Counted from the stretch's first letter, positions 32,373 to 42,077 are shown. The stretch: DNA of 64,000 nucleotides from Roseomonas elaeocarpi (GCF_042433915.1 NZ_JBHLUN010000012.1:168016-232015), one strand, 5' to 3'. Notes: a model not told the origin generated them from the letters alone. Numbers and translations are program-made.

Positions 32373-33323
32373 TCAGCCGGCCGCGGCCTGTTCCCGGCGG
32401 TAGGGATGCGCGGGGTAGGTGCCCAGCACCCGCACCTCGCGCGAGAAGAAGCGCAGCTCCTCCAGCGCCCGGGCGAGGGGCGGCTGATCCGGGTGTCCGT
32501 CCACGTCGCACAGGAACTGCGTCGCGGTGAAATGCCCGTCGAGCATGTAGGATTCGAGCTTGGTCAGGTTCACGCCGTTGGTGGCGAAGCCGCCCAGCGC
32601 CTTGTAGAGCGCCGCGGGCACGCTGCGGACGCGGAACACGAAGGTGGTGACGCAGTCGGGCGCCTCGGCCGGCGGCGCCTCGGGCTCGCGCGACACCACG
32701 TAGAAGCGGGTGGTGTTGTGCTCGGCATCCTCGACGTTGCGGCGCAGGATCTCGAGGCCGTAGAGCTCGGCCGCCAGTGAAGAGGCGACCGCCGCGTCCT
32801 CGAGGCTGTTGCGCGCCGCGATGATCTCGGCGGCGCCGGCGGTGTCGGCCTCGATCACCGGCTGGTAGTTGTTGTCGCGCAGGAGACGGAGGATCTGTCC
32901 CAGCGCCACCGGGTGGCTGTGGACACGGCGGATCGACCGCATGGTGGCTCCGCGCGGCGCCAGGAGGCAGTGCTCCACGCGCTCGAAATGCTCCGCCACC
33001 ACGTACAGGCCGGCATCGGGCAGCAGGCGGTGGATATCGGGCACGCGCCCGGCCAGCGAGTTCTCGGACGCCAGCATGGCCAGCGTGGCGCGGCCCTCGC
33101 GCACCGCCACGATCGCGGCCTCGAAGGAGGGGCAGGGAAGCGTGGTCCAGCCGGGATAGGCGGCGCGGCAGGCGAGGTCGGAATAGGCGCCGGGCATGCC
33201 CTGGAAGGCGATCACCCGTTCGGGCCCGCCCGTGCTGCGCGACGGTTGCCCACCGGGCAGCGGAGGGGTGTTGCCGGTTCGCTGAACCGCGGCGTCCTCG
33301 ATCACGGTCACCTCGTCCGTCAT
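32373..33323 (-). CDS. pheA: Prephenate dehydratase
   Basis: Monofunctional prephenate dehydratase, 316 residues, making phenylpyruvate for phenylalanine synthesis. The catalytic domain shows AFQGMPGAYSDLA, LASENSLAGRV and the essential TRF motif in NTTRFYVV. A C-terminal ACT domain (GFATNGVNLTKLESYM) carries ESYM where the classical phenylalanine-binding motif is ESRP, a form common in alphaproteobacteria. About 36 residues precede the domain. The ATG overlaps the kdsB stop (ATGA), so the two genes are translationally coupled. Confidence 0.94.
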   Translation of the reverse strand: MTDEVTVIEDAAVQRTGNTPPLPGGQPSRSTGGPERVIAFQGMPGAYSDLACRAAYPGWTTLPCPSFEAAIVAVREGRATLAMLASENSLAGRVPDIHRLLPDAGLYVVAEHFERVEHCLLAPRGATMRSIRRVHSHPVALGQILRLLRDNNYQPVIEADTAGAAEIIAARNSLEDAAVASSLAAELYGLEILRRNVEDAEHNTTRFYVVSREPEAPPAEAPDCVTTFVFRVRSVPAALYKALGGFATNGVNLTKLESYMLDGHFTATQFLCDVDGHPDQPPLARALEELRFFSREVRVLGTYPAHPYRREQAAAG

Positions 33324-34090
33324 GCTGCCCCTCCGGCCACCCCGCCGGCCGGCGCCCCGCGCGGCCGCAGCGCCTCGCGGGCGCGCTCGAGATCGGCCGG
33401 CGTGTCCACCCCGAAGGGCGCGTGGTCCACCCGGGCCGCGCCGATCCGCATCCCAGCTTCCAGGGCACGCAGCTGTTCCAGCTTCTCGCGCGCTTCCAGG
33501 AAGCCTTCCGGCAGCGCCACGAAGCGCGCCAGCGCCACGCGGCGATAGGCGTAGACGCCGATGTGGTGCCACAGCGGCCCGGGGCCCGAGGGAATGGCGT
33601 TGCGCGAGAAGTACAGCGCCGGCGCCACCGTGCCGCCGCGGGCAAAGGCGCAGGCGCACTTCACCACGCTGGGGGTGGCGGCTTCTTCCGCCGAGGTGAT
33701 GGGCGCCACCAGCGTGGCGATATCCACCGCCGGGTCGGCCAGCGGCATCAGCACCGAGCGCAGCATCGAGGACGGCAGGGTCGGCAGGTCGCCCTGGAGG
33801 TTCACCACCACGTCGTGCTCGCCGAGCGGGTCGAGGGTGGCCAGCGCCAGGTTGATGCGGTCGGTGCCGGACGGCACGTCGTCGGGCACCAGCACCGCCT
33901 CGCCGCCGGCGCGGCGGACGGCGTCCGCGATGGCGGGGGTGTCGCAGGCCACCGCCACGGGCCCGATCGCGGCCTCGCGGGCACGCTCCAGGACATGGAC
34001 GATCATGGGCTTGCCATGGATGTCGGCCAGCGGCTTGTCGGGCAGGCGGGTCGAGGCCATCCGGGCCGGGATCAGGACGAGCGGGCGCAC
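33320..34090 (-). CDS. kdsB: 3-deoxy-manno-octulosonate cytidylyltransferase
   Basis: Activates Kdo to CMP-Kdo for lipopolysaccharide core synthesis; cytoplasmic, 256 residues. Nucleotide-binding IPARMASTRLPDKPL lies at residues 7-21, and VVNLQGDLPTL and IGVYAYRR are the other family motifs (NLQGDLP in place of the usual NVQGDEP). The GTG at 34090 is chosen because it places the first strand (RPLVLIPAR) at the very N-terminus, as in known enzymes; no good ribosome site is visible. The gene is divergent from a cytochrome c gene and overlaps pheA by four bases. Confidence 0.92.
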   Translation of the reverse strand: MRPLVLIPARMASTRLPDKPLADIHGKPMIVHVLERAREAAIGPVAVACDTPAIADAVRRAGGEAVLVPDDVPSGTDRINLALATLDPLGEHDVVVNLQGDLPTLPSSMLRSVLMPLADPAVDIATLVAPITSAEEAATPSVVKCACAFARGGTVAPALYFSRNAIPSGPGPLWHHIGVYAYRRVALARFVALPEGFLEAREKLEQLRALEAGMRIGAARVDHAPFGVDTPADLERAREALRPRGAPAGGVAGGAA

Positions 34091-34214
34091 GGGTTGTGGG
34101 ACAGGTTTCGCGTGTTTAAGGTTTCTTGCTTGTAGTGGAGGCGTGGGGCTGGCGCAAACCTGTGCCCTCCGGGCGTTTCCCAAGCGCACGAAGCTTGAGG
34201 GATGGGCGGGGCGC

Positions 34215-34760
34215 ATGAGCCTGGAAGCAAATAAGGTGTTTGCGGCGGTCCTGACGGCCGGCGTCGTCTTCGGTGTCGCGGGCTTTATCGGCAGCGTGGT
34301 GGTGCATCCGGAGCCGCTGGAAAAGCCCGCCATCCAGGTGGGCGACGCGCCCGCCGCGGCCGGCAGCGCCCCGGCCGCACCCTACGAGGTGGCCCCGATC
34401 GCGCCGCTGCTGGCCTCCGCCGACGCCGATGCCGGCAAGGCGCTGGCGACCCGCACCTGCGGCGCCTGCCATATCTTTGAGAACAACGGCAAAAACGGCG
34501 TCGGCCCGAACCTGTACGGCATCGTCGGGCGTCACCACGCGGCCGAGGCAGGCTTCAACTATTCCGCCGCCAACAAGGCCCTGTCCGACAAGGTCTGGGA
34601 TTACCAGGCGATCAGCACCTTTATCTCGGCGCCGGCCAAGGCGATGCCCGGCACCCGCATGGGCTTCGCGGGGCTGGCCAGCGAGAAGCAGCGCGCCGAC
34701 GTGATCGCCTTTCTCCGCACGCTGAGCCCGAACCCCGAACCGTTGCCCACCCCGCAGTAA
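34215..34760 (+). CDS. Membrane-anchored class I cytochrome c (CycM-like)
   Basis: A 181-residue electron carrier. One N-terminal membrane helix (about 8-30) anchors it, and an Ala/Pro linker leads to the haem domain. Haem binds through C82-x-x-C85-H86 (CGACH), and Met149 in PGTRMGF is the sixth ligand. The layout matches CycM-type cytochromes that link the bc1 complex to an oxidase. ATG 34215 gives the membrane anchor; the longer open frame overlaps the divergent kdsB. The phosphatase-family gene follows after 14 bases. Confidence 0.93.
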   Translation: MSLEANKVFAAVLTAGVVFGVAGFIGSVVVHPEPLEKPAIQVGDAPAAAGSAPAAPYEVAPIAPLLASADADAGKALATRTCGACHIFENNGKNGVGPNLYGIVGRHHAAEAGFNYSAANKALSDKVWDYQAISTFISAPAKAMPGTRMGFAGLASEKQRADVIAFLRTLSPNPEPLPTPQ

Positions 34761-34774
34761 AGGCCAACAGGACG

Positions 34775-35620
34775 ATGAGTGGCACCGGGCACACCCCCGC
34801 GACCGATGGCGCGCGCCCCGGCTTCCCCTCCGCCGCGACGGAGGCGGACGCGTTCCTGGCGGCGGCCGAGTCGGCGGCCGACCTCGCGGGCAGGGTGATC
34901 CGCCCGCTGTTCCGCTCCGCCCTGCTGGTCGAGGCCAAGGGCGATGCCAGCCCCGTCACCAAGGCCGACCGCGACGCCGAATGGGCGATCCGCGAGCACC
35001 TGCTCACCCATTTTCCCGAGCACGGCGTGATCGGTGAGGAACACGGCAGCCTCCGCCCCGAGGCCGAGTGGGTCTGGGTGCTCGACCCGATCGACGGCAC
35101 GCGCGCCTTCGTCACCGGCCGCCCGCTGTTCGGCACGCTGATCGGCCTCCTGCACCGCGGCCGCCCGGTGCTGGGCATCATTGACCAGCCGGTGACCGGC
35201 GAGCGCTGGATCGGCCTCGCCGGGGAGGCGACCCGCTTCCGTGGTCCTTTCGGCGGCACCGCGGGCTGCCGCCCCTGCCCCGGCCTGGACGCGGCGGAGC
35301 TGAGCTGCACGAGCCCTTCCATTTTCCGCCCCGAGGAAGCCGCGGCGCGCGACGCGATCTGCGGCGCCGTGCGGCGCGTCACCTGGGGCGGCGACTGCTA
35401 CAGCTACGGGCTGCTGGCGCTGGGGCTGGTGGACGTGGTGGTGGACAGCACCATGAAGCCCTGGGACTGGGCCGCGCTGGTACCGGTGGTGGAAGGCGCG
35501 GGCGGCGCCGTCACCGACTGGGATGGGCAGCCCCTGACGCTCGAGAGCGACGGTACGGTGCTGGCGGTGGGCGACCGGGCGCTGACCGCTCAGGCCGGCC
35601 GATTGTTGCGAAGTGCCTGA
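34775..35620 (+). CDS. hisN: Inositol monophosphatase family protein, probably histidinol-phosphatase HisN
   Basis: A 281-residue metal-dependent phosphatase. Metal-binding motifs are complete: GEEHG (about 87-91), DPIDGTRAF (about 104-112) and WDWAALVPVVEGAGG in the C-terminal half. The alphaproteobacterial HisN group that dephosphorylates histidinol phosphate has the same SPVTKADRDAE start and PLFGTLIGL stretch, hence the call; inositol or 3'-nucleotide (CysQ) phosphatase activity is the alternative. It follows the cytochrome gene by 14 bases, though no functional link is evident. Confidence 0.85.
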   Translation: MSGTGHTPATDGARPGFPSAATEADAFLAAAESAADLAGRVIRPLFRSALLVEAKGDASPVTKADRDAEWAIREHLLTHFPEHGVIGEEHGSLRPEAEWVWVLDPIDGTRAFVTGRPLFGTLIGLLHRGRPVLGIIDQPVTGERWIGLAGEATRFRGPFGGTAGCRPCPGLDAAELSCTSPSIFRPEEAAARDAICGAVRRVTWGGDCYSYGLLALGLVDVVVDSTMKPWDWAALVPVVEGAGGAVTDWDGQPLTLESDGTVLAVGDRALTAQAGRLLRSA

Positions 35621-35670
35621 TTGCCCGCGAGACGGTTGAGGGGACCGGCGGGAAGCCCCATCCTGGGCGC

Positions 35671-37578
35671 ATGTTCCGCCGCAACCTGTTCGCCGCCTCC
35701 CTCGCCACCGCCACCCTGCCCGTGATCGGGCGGGGCGCCCGGGGCCAGTCCACGGGCGCCCAGGCCCCGGCCACGCCGACCCCGGCCGCGCCCGGTGCAG
35801 CCGCCGCCTCCACTGGCGCCGCGCGGCGCACGCACGCGCTGTCGCTGCTGGGCGAGCCCAAGCTGCCGGCGGATTTCCCGCATTGGGCCTGGGTGAACCC
35901 CGACGCGCCCAAGGGGGGCGAGTTCGTGCGCACCGCGCTGGGCTCCTTCGACAGCTTCAACCCTTTCATCCTGCGCGGCACCCCGGCCGTGGGCATCACG
36001 CTGCTGTTCGAAACGCTGCTGATGGACAGCGCCGACGAGGCCAGCACCGCCTACGCGCACCTGGCGGCGGTGGTGGAGGTCGCGGCCGACAACAGTTGGG
36101 CCGCGTTCGAGCTGCGGCCCGAGGCGCGCTGGCACGACGGCCGGCCCGTCACGGCGGAGGACGCGGCCTGGAGCTTCGCGACGCTGCGCGAGAAGGGCCA
36201 TCCACGCTACCGCAACTACTGGGGCGACATCGAGGGCGCCACGGCCGAGAACGAGCGCCGCGTGGTGTTCCGCTTCCGCAACCCCGGCAACCGCGAGCTG
36301 CCGCTGATCATCGGGCAGATGCCGGTGCTGCCGAAGCACTGGTGGGAAGGGCGCGACTTCGCGCAGCCGGGGCTGGAGCTGCCGCTGGGCTCGGGTCCCT
36401 ACAAGGTCGGGCGCTTCGAGGCCGGGCGCAGCATGGTGCTGCAGCGCGTGCCCGACTACTGGGGCCGCGACCTGCCGACCATGCGGGGGCTGCAGAACTT
36501 CGACACGCAGCGCTTCGAGTATTATCGCGACGCCACCGTGGCCTTCGAAGGCTTCAAGGCCGGGCAGCTCGACTTCCGGCAGGAAAACATCGCCCGCTCC
36601 TGGGCCACGCAGTACGACTTCCCGGCCGTGGCGCGCGGGCTGGTCAAGCGCGACGAGCTGCACCACGAGATCCCGGCCGGGATGCAGGCCTTCATCATGA
36701 ACCTGCGCCGCCCGGTCTTCGCCGACCGCCGCACGCGTGAGGCGCTGGGGTTGGTCTTCGATTTCGAGTGGATGAACGCCAACCTTTTCTACAATTCCTA
36801 CACGCGCACCAACTCCTATTTCGCGAATTCGGAGCTCGCGTCGTCGGGCGTGCCGCAGGGGCGGGAGCTGGAGATCCTCCAGCCCTTCCGCGACAAGCTG
36901 CCGCCGGCGCTCTTCACCCAGGCCTTCAAGCTGCCCACCACCGACGGCAGCGGCAACAACCGCGACAATGCCCGCCGCGCTCTGGACCTCCTGCGCGAGG
37001 CGGGCTGGGTCATCAAGGACCGGCAGATGGTGGACCGCAACGGACAGCCGCTGCGCTTCGAGATCCTGCTGGCGGATTCCACCTACGAGCGCGTCGCCCT
37101 GCCCTACGTGCAGTCGCTGACCCGTCTCGGCGTGCAGGCCACGGTCCGCACCGTGGACGCGGCGCAGTACCAGGTGCGTACCGACAACTTTGACTTCGAC
37201 ATGACGATCGACCTGTTCGGCCAGAGCCTGTCGCCCGGCAACGAGCAGCGTGACTTCTGGGGCTCGGAGGCCGCCAAGCAGCCCGGCAGCCGCAACACCA
37301 TCGGCATCAGCGACCCGGTGGTGGACGCGCTGGTCGAGCTGGTGATCAACGCCCCCAACCGCGAGGAGCTGGTGACGCGCACCCATGCGCTGGACCGCGT
37401 GCTGCTGTGGAACTTCTTTGTCGTGCCGAACTGGTACAGCAGCACCTTCCGCATCGCCTGGTGGGACAAGTTCGGCCGGCCGCCGCGCAACCCGCACTAC
37501 AATATCGGCATCGAGGGCTGGTGGATCGACCCGGCGCGCGAGAAGGCGCTGAGCGAGGCGCGGCGGTCCCCGACCTGA
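35671..37578 (+). CDS. yejA: Oligopeptide/microcin C-type binding protein YejA-like
   Basis: Periplasmic binding protein of the Yej importer, 635 residues. The signal peptide has an RR pair (MFRRNLFAASLATATLPVIG) and is followed by an Ala/Pro linker. Family marks are KGGEFVRTALGSFDSFNPFI, ARWHDGRPVTAEDAAWSF, LGSGPYKVGRF and LRRPVFADRRTREAL. In enterobacteria YejABEF takes up peptides and peptide-nucleotide antibiotics such as microcin C. All four genes are contiguous here. No regulator is adjacent, and the upstream 50 bases hold no obvious promoter. Confidence 0.92.
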   Translation: MFRRNLFAASLATATLPVIGRGARGQSTGAQAPATPTPAAPGAAAASTGAARRTHALSLLGEPKLPADFPHWAWVNPDAPKGGEFVRTALGSFDSFNPFILRGTPAVGITLLFETLLMDSADEASTAYAHLAAVVEVAADNSWAAFELRPEARWHDGRPVTAEDAAWSFATLREKGHPRYRNYWGDIEGATAENERRVVFRFRNPGNRELPLIIGQMPVLPKHWWEGRDFAQPGLELPLGSGPYKVGRFEAGRSMVLQRVPDYWGRDLPTMRGLQNFDTQRFEYYRDATVAFEGFKAGQLDFRQENIARSWATQYDFPAVARGLVKRDELHHEIPAGMQAFIMNLRRPVFADRRTREALGLVFDFEWMNANLFYNSYTRTNSYFANSELASSGVPQGRELEILQPFRDKLPPALFTQAFKLPTTDGSGNNRDNARRALDLLREAGWVIKDRQMVDRNGQPLRFEILLADSTYERVALPYVQSLTRLGVQATVRTVDAAQYQVRTDNFDFDMTIDLFGQSLSPGNEQRDFWGSEAAKQPGSRNTIGISDPVVDALVELVINAPNREELVTRTHALDRVLLWNFFVVPNWYSSTFRIAWWDKFGRPPRNPHYNIGIEGWWIDPAREKALSEARRSPT

Positions 37579-37593
37579 ACGGGGCCTGAACGC

Positions 37594-38682
37594 GTGGCCG
37601 CCTACCTCCTCCGTCGCCTGCTGCTGGTGATCCCGACGCTGTTCGGGATCATCCTGATCAACTTCGTCGTGGTGCAGTTCGCCCCCGGCGGCCCGGTGGA
37701 CCAGATGATCGCGGAGCTGCGCAACAACGGCGGCGGCGCGCTGTCGCGCGTCACCGGCGGCACGGGCGAGGTGCGGCAGCCCGGCGGCGGCTCCGAGGGC
37801 TCGAACTACCGCGGCGCGCGCGGCCTCGACCCCGCGGTGGTCAAGGACATCGAGCGCGCCTTCGGCTTCGACAAGCCCGCCACCACGCGCTTCGCCGAGA
37901 TGGTCGGCAGCTACCTGCGCTTCGACTTCGGGCAGAGCCTGTTCCGCGGCCGCTCCGTCTTGAGCCTGATCGCCGAGCGCCTGCCGGTGTCGATCAGCCT
38001 CGGGTTGTGGTCCACGTTGATCATCTATCTCGTCTCCATCCCGCTCGGCATCCGCAAGGCGGTGCGCGACGGCACCGCCTTCGATGCCTGGACCTCAGGC
38101 GTGGTGCTGGTGGGCTACGCCGTGCCGGGCTTCCTGTTCGCGATCCTGCTGGTGGTGCTGTTTGCCGGCGGCTCCTTCGTGCAGTGGTTCCCCTTGCGCG
38201 GCTTGCTGTCCTCAGGTGCCGAGAACTGGAGCTTCGGCGCCAGGGCGCTGGACTATGCCTGGCACATGGTGCTGCCCACCGTGGCGCTGGTGGTGGGCGG
38301 CTTCGCGGGCCTCGTGATGCTGACCAAGAACTCCTTCATGGACGAGATCAACAAGCAGTACGTCCTCACCGCCCGCGCCAAGGGCGCGACGGAGGGGCGC
38401 GTGCTCTACGGCCACGTCTTCCGCAACGCCATGCTGCTGATCATCGCGGGCTTCCCGTCGGCCTTTATCGGCATCCTGTTCACCGGTGCGCTGCTGGTGG
38501 AGATCGTGTTCTCGCTCGACGGTCTGGGCTTGCTCGGCTTCGAGAGCGCGATCCGGCGCGACTACCCGGTGATGTTCGGCACGCTCTACATCTTCACGCT
38601 GCTGGGGCTGGTGATGCAGATCATCGGCGACTTCGCCTATACGCTGGTGGACCCGCGCATCGACTTCGAGGCGCGCCGTTGA
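37594..38682 (+). CDS. yejB: Yej ABC transporter permease YejB-like
   Basis: Inner-membrane permease, 362 residues, beginning with GTG 15 bases after yejA. Features are the N-terminal helix LLRRLLLVIPTLFGIILINF (5-24), a long periplasmic loop with the YejB-type insert (GGGALSRVTGG...RGLDPAVVKDIERAFGFDKP cut at the ends), YLRFDFGQSLFRG and the EAA loop TARAKGATEGRVLYGHVF. The stop overlaps the yejE start as TTGA. Confidence 0.93.
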   Translation: MAAYLLRRLLLVIPTLFGIILINFVVVQFAPGGPVDQMIAELRNNGGGALSRVTGGTGEVRQPGGGSEGSNYRGARGLDPAVVKDIERAFGFDKPATTRFAEMVGSYLRFDFGQSLFRGRSVLSLIAERLPVSISLGLWSTLIIYLVSIPLGIRKAVRDGTAFDAWTSGVVLVGYAVPGFLFAILLVVLFAGGSFVQWFPLRGLLSSGAENWSFGARALDYAWHMVLPTVALVVGGFAGLVMLTKNSFMDEINKQYVLTARAKGATEGRVLYGHVFRNAMLLIIAGFPSAFIGILFTGALLVEIVFSLDGLGLLGFESAIRRDYPVMFGTLYIFTLLGLVMQIIGDFAYTLVDPRIDFEARR

Positions 38683-39710
38683 GTCCTCTGAACCGTCGCC
38701 GCTGGGCGAACTTCCGCGCCAACCGCCGCGGCTACGTGTCGCTGTGGATCTTCGGGGTGCTCTTCGCCGTCACCCTCTTCGCCGAGGTGCTGAGCAACGA
38801 CCGTCCCATCGTGGCGCATGTCGAGGGCCGCTGGTTCTTTCCCGTGCTGGTGGACTACGCCGAGAGCGACATCCTCAGCGACGGCTTCCCCACCGACGCC
38901 GACTGGCGCGACCCGGCCCTGATCGACGAGGTCGGGAAGCGCGGCTGGGCCATCTGGCCGCCGGTGCCCTTCCGCTACGACACGGTGGTGCGCGACCTCG
39001 GCCGCCCCGCGCCCTCCCCTCCGGACGCGCGCAATTGGCTCGGCACCGACGACCAGGCGCGCGACGTGCTGGCGCGGGTGATCTGGGGCTTCCGCATCTC
39101 GGTGCTGTTCGGCTTCGCGCTGACGCTGGTCTCCTCGGTGGTGGGCATCGCGGCGGGGGCGGTGCAGGGCTATTACGGCGGCTGGGTGGACCTCGCGTTT
39201 CAACGCTTCATCGAAGTCTGGAGCGGGCTGCCGCAACTGCTGCTGCTGATCATCCTGGCCAGCGTGATCGAGCCCGGCTTCTGGACGCTGCTGATCTTCC
39301 TGCTGCTGTTCTCGTGGATGAGCCTGACCGGCGTGGTGCGGGCGGAGTTCCTGCGCGGCCGCAACCTCGACTACGTCCGCGCGGCGCAGGCGCTGGGCGT
39401 GTCGGACGCGCGCGTGATGGTGCGCCACATCCTGCCCAACGCCATGGTGGCGACGCTGACCATGCTGCCCTTCATCCTGTCGGGCAGCGTCACCGTGCTG
39501 GCCAGCCTCGACTTCCTGGGCTTCGGCCTGCCACCCGGCTCGCCCTCCTTGGGGGAACTCGTGGCGCAGTCGAAGAACAACCTTCAGGCGCCCTGGCTCG
39601 GCATCACGGCCTTCGCGGTGCTGGGCGGCACGCTCACGCTGCTGATCTTTATCGGTGAAGCGGTGCGCGACGCCTTCGACCCGCGCAAGCTGCCGGGCGG
39701 CGGGCGCTGA
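38679..39710 (+). CDS. yejE: Yej ABC transporter permease YejE-like
   Basis: Second permease, 343 residues, close in length to E. coli YejE. LSPLNRRRWANFRANRRGY at the N-terminus, GRWFFPVLVDYAESD, NWLGTDDQARDVLARVIWG, RFIEVWSGLPQLLLLIILAS and a C-terminal FIGEAVRDAFDPRK match the family throughout. No ATG fits; the TTG at 38679 overlaps the yejB stop (TTGA) and reproduces the family N-terminus, so I chose it. The yejF ATG overlaps this stop by one base. Confidence 0.92.
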   Translation: MSPLNRRRWANFRANRRGYVSLWIFGVLFAVTLFAEVLSNDRPIVAHVEGRWFFPVLVDYAESDILSDGFPTDADWRDPALIDEVGKRGWAIWPPVPFRYDTVVRDLGRPAPSPPDARNWLGTDDQARDVLARVIWGFRISVLFGFALTLVSSVVGIAAGAVQGYYGGWVDLAFQRFIEVWSGLPQLLLLIILASVIEPGFWTLLIFLLLFSWMSLTGVVRAEFLRGRNLDYVRAAQALGVSDARVMVRHILPNAMVATLTMLPFILSGSVTVLASLDFLGFGLPPGSPSLGELVAQSKNNLQAPWLGITAFAVLGGTLTLLIFIGEAVRDAFDPRKLPGGGR

Positions 39711-41296
39711 TGCCGCCGATCCTCGAGGTCCGCGATCTGCAGGTCGCCTTTCGCGGCACCACCGTGGTGCACGGCGTCAGCTTCGCGGTGCAGCCCGGCG
39801 AGACCGTGGCGATCGTGGGCGAGAGCGGCTCGGGCAAGAGCGTCACGGCGCTGTCCTGCCTCAAGCTCCTGTCGACGGGTGGCGCCAACCCATCGGGCCA
39901 GGTCACGCTGGACGGCGTGGACGTGCTGCGCGCCCCTGAGGGTGAGCTGCGGCGGTTGCGCGGTGGCACGGTGGGGATGGTGTTCCAGGAGCCGATGACC
40001 TCGCTCAACCCGCTGCACACGATCGGGCGGCAGGTGGCGGAAGCGATCACCCTCCATCGCCCCTTACGCGGCCGCGCCCTGGCGGAGGAGGTGCGCCGCC
40101 TGCTGCGCGATGCCGGGCTGGCGGTGCTGGAGAACCGGCTGGACGCCTTCCCGCACCAGCTTTCGGGTGGGCAGCGGCAGCGCGTGATGATCGCGGCGGC
40201 GCTGGCCAACGCGCCGAAGCTGCTGATCGCGGACGAGCCGACCACGGCGCTCGACGTCACGGTGCAGCGACAGATCCTCGACCTGCTGGACGACCTCAAG
40301 CGTCGCGGCAACATGGCGATGCTGTTGATCACCCACGACCTGACGTTGGTGCGCCGCCATGCCGACCGCGTGGTGGTGATGCGCCAGGGCGTCGCGGTGG
40401 AAACCGGCCCGGCGGCGGAGGTGCTGGCACGGCCGGCGCATCCCTATACCCGCATGCTGCTGGAAGCGGAGCCGCGCGGCACCGCACCGCCGTGCCCGGA
40501 CAGTGGAGAGTCGGTGCTGGAAGCGCGCGACATCCGCGTCACCTTTCCCGTCCGCCGCGGTCTCCTGCGCCGCGTGGTGTCGGAGGTGCGCGCGGTGGAC
40601 GGCGTGTCGCTGCGCATCGGCGCGGGCGAAACGCTGGGCGTGGTGGGCGAGAGCGGTTCGGGCAAGACCACGCTGGGCCTGCGGCTGCTGGGGCTGGCAC
40701 CCGGCAGCGGCACGGTGATGCTGCGGAACCAGCGCATCGACGGGCTGTCGCGAACGGCGCTGCGGCCGGTACGGCGCGCGATGCAGATCGTGTTCCAGGA
40801 CCCTTTCGGCAGCCTGTCGCCGCGCATGACCGTGGCCGACATCGTGGGCGAAGGACTGGCCGTGCACGAGGCATCGCTGCGCCGCGTTGAGCGGGAGCGC
40901 CGCGTCAAGGTGGCGCTGGAAGAGGTCGGGCTCGATCCCGCCGCCTCGCAGCGCTACCCGCACGAATTCTCCGGCGGGCAGCGGCAGCGCATCGCCATCG
41001 CGCGCGCGCTGGTGCTCCAGCCGCAGTTGCTGGTGCTGGACGAGCCGACCAGCGCGCTCGACGTGTCGGTGCAGCGGCAGATCGTGGACCTGCTGCGCGG
41101 GCTGCAGCACCGGCACGGGCTGGCCTTCCTGTTCATCAGCCACGACCTGCGCGTGGTGCGCGCGATGGCCCACCGCATCCTGGTGATGCGCAACGGCCGC
41201 GTGGTGGAGGAAGGCGAAACGGAGCGGATGCTGGCCGCGCCGCGCGAAGCCTATACGCGCGAGCTTCTTTCTGCGGCCTTCAACGGCGGGAACTGA
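39710..41296 (+). CDS. yejF: Yej ABC transporter ATPase YejF-like, duplicated nucleotide-binding domains
   Basis: A 528-residue ATPase with two fused nucleotide-binding domains. Domain 1 has Walker A GESGSGKS (about 38-45), signature LSGGQRQR and LLIADEPTTALD. Domain 2 has GESGSGKTT (about 314-322), signature FSGGQRQR and LVLDEPTSALD. Both have switch histidines (ITHDL, ISHDL). One polypeptide thus replaces the DppD/DppF pair. It has no repeat-rich linker, unlike the ATPases of the other two importers in this window. It starts at the yejE stop (TGATG) and ends the operon. Confidence 0.95.
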   Translation: MPPILEVRDLQVAFRGTTVVHGVSFAVQPGETVAIVGESGSGKSVTALSCLKLLSTGGANPSGQVTLDGVDVLRAPEGELRRLRGGTVGMVFQEPMTSLNPLHTIGRQVAEAITLHRPLRGRALAEEVRRLLRDAGLAVLENRLDAFPHQLSGGQRQRVMIAAALANAPKLLIADEPTTALDVTVQRQILDLLDDLKRRGNMAMLLITHDLTLVRRHADRVVVMRQGVAVETGPAAEVLARPAHPYTRMLLEAEPRGTAPPCPDSGESVLEARDIRVTFPVRRGLLRRVVSEVRAVDGVSLRIGAGETLGVVGESGSGKTTLGLRLLGLAPGSGTVMLRNQRIDGLSRTALRPVRRAMQIVFQDPFGSLSPRMTVADIVGEGLAVHEASLRRVERERRVKVALEEVGLDPAASQRYPHEFSGGQRQRIAIARALVLQPQLLVLDEPTSALDVSVQRQIVDLLRGLQHRHGLAFLFISHDLRVVRAMAHRILVMRNGRVVEEGETERMLAAPREAYTRELLSAAFNGGN

Positions 41297-41561
41297 TCGC
41301 CGCGCCCCTTTCCGCGCCCATCACCGCGACAGGTGGCGGAGCAGGAAGGCATCGCCGGGCGGGAGCACGTCCCGGAGTTGTTGCGTGAAGATCGCGTGAA
41401 GCGTCGGGAGGGCCTTCGCGGCCCGGTCCGGGGGAGGGATCGTCGCGCGAAGAACCCGGTTCTCCGCGCGACATCCGGACGGCCTTCCGCGCGACGCCGC
41501 CCCACCAGCCTCGTGCGGAGAAATCGCGGGCAGCGGCCACAGGCCCTGCCCGCCGAACTGC

Positions 41562-41963
41562 TCAGACTGCGTGACGCGCCTTGTTCTCGCTGTTGGCGGC
41601 CTCGACGGTGGCCGTGCCCTGCGGCATGGCGACGGCCTCACCCATGATCGTCGACATGTCGCGCAGCAGGCTGGTGCCCTTGGCGGTCCGCTGCACCAGC
41701 ACGCTGCGACGGTCCTGCGGATCCGTCTTGCGGCGGGTCAGGTCGAGTTCCCCCAGCCGGTCGAGCGCGCGGGTGATCGCCGGCTTGGACACGTTGAGCG
41801 AGGCTGCCAGGCCGCGCACCGTGTGTGGTCCTTCTGCGAGATAGGCGGTCAGGAAGACACCGAGCTGGCGTGCCGAAAGGTCAGGCCCGTCGCGTCGTAC
41901 CAGCGCGACCACCGTGTCGCGCAGGACCTCCACGAGTTCATCTCCAGTCATCTTCACCGCCAT
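41562..41963 (-). CDS. MarR family transcriptional regulator
   Basis: A 133-residue winged-helix regulator. The core SARQLGVFLTAYLAEGPHTV, VRGLAASLNVSKPAITRALD (recognition helix) and KTDPQDRRSVLVQRT (wing) are clear, and helices for dimerisation flank it. The ATG at 41963 has a distant GGAAGGA site; an ATG four codons later is possible. It lies 114 bases downstream of the aminopeptidase gene on the same strand and convergent with yejF, whose end is 265 bases away with no gene between. Target genes are unknown. Confidence 0.85.
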   Translation of the reverse strand: MAVKMTGDELVEVLRDTVVALVRRDGPDLSARQLGVFLTAYLAEGPHTVRGLAASLNVSKPAITRALDRLGELDLTRRKTDPQDRRSVLVQRTAKGTSLLRDMSTIMGEAVAMPQGTATVEAANSENKARHAV

Positions 41964-42077
41964 AGTGTATTCTTATCCTTCCAAGTTGCGCCGTGACGTC
42001 GTGTCCGGATCGCTCCAGCCCCCTCAACATCGCCAGCGAAGGCACGACGCCGTGCATCGCGCCACAAACAACGGCGT

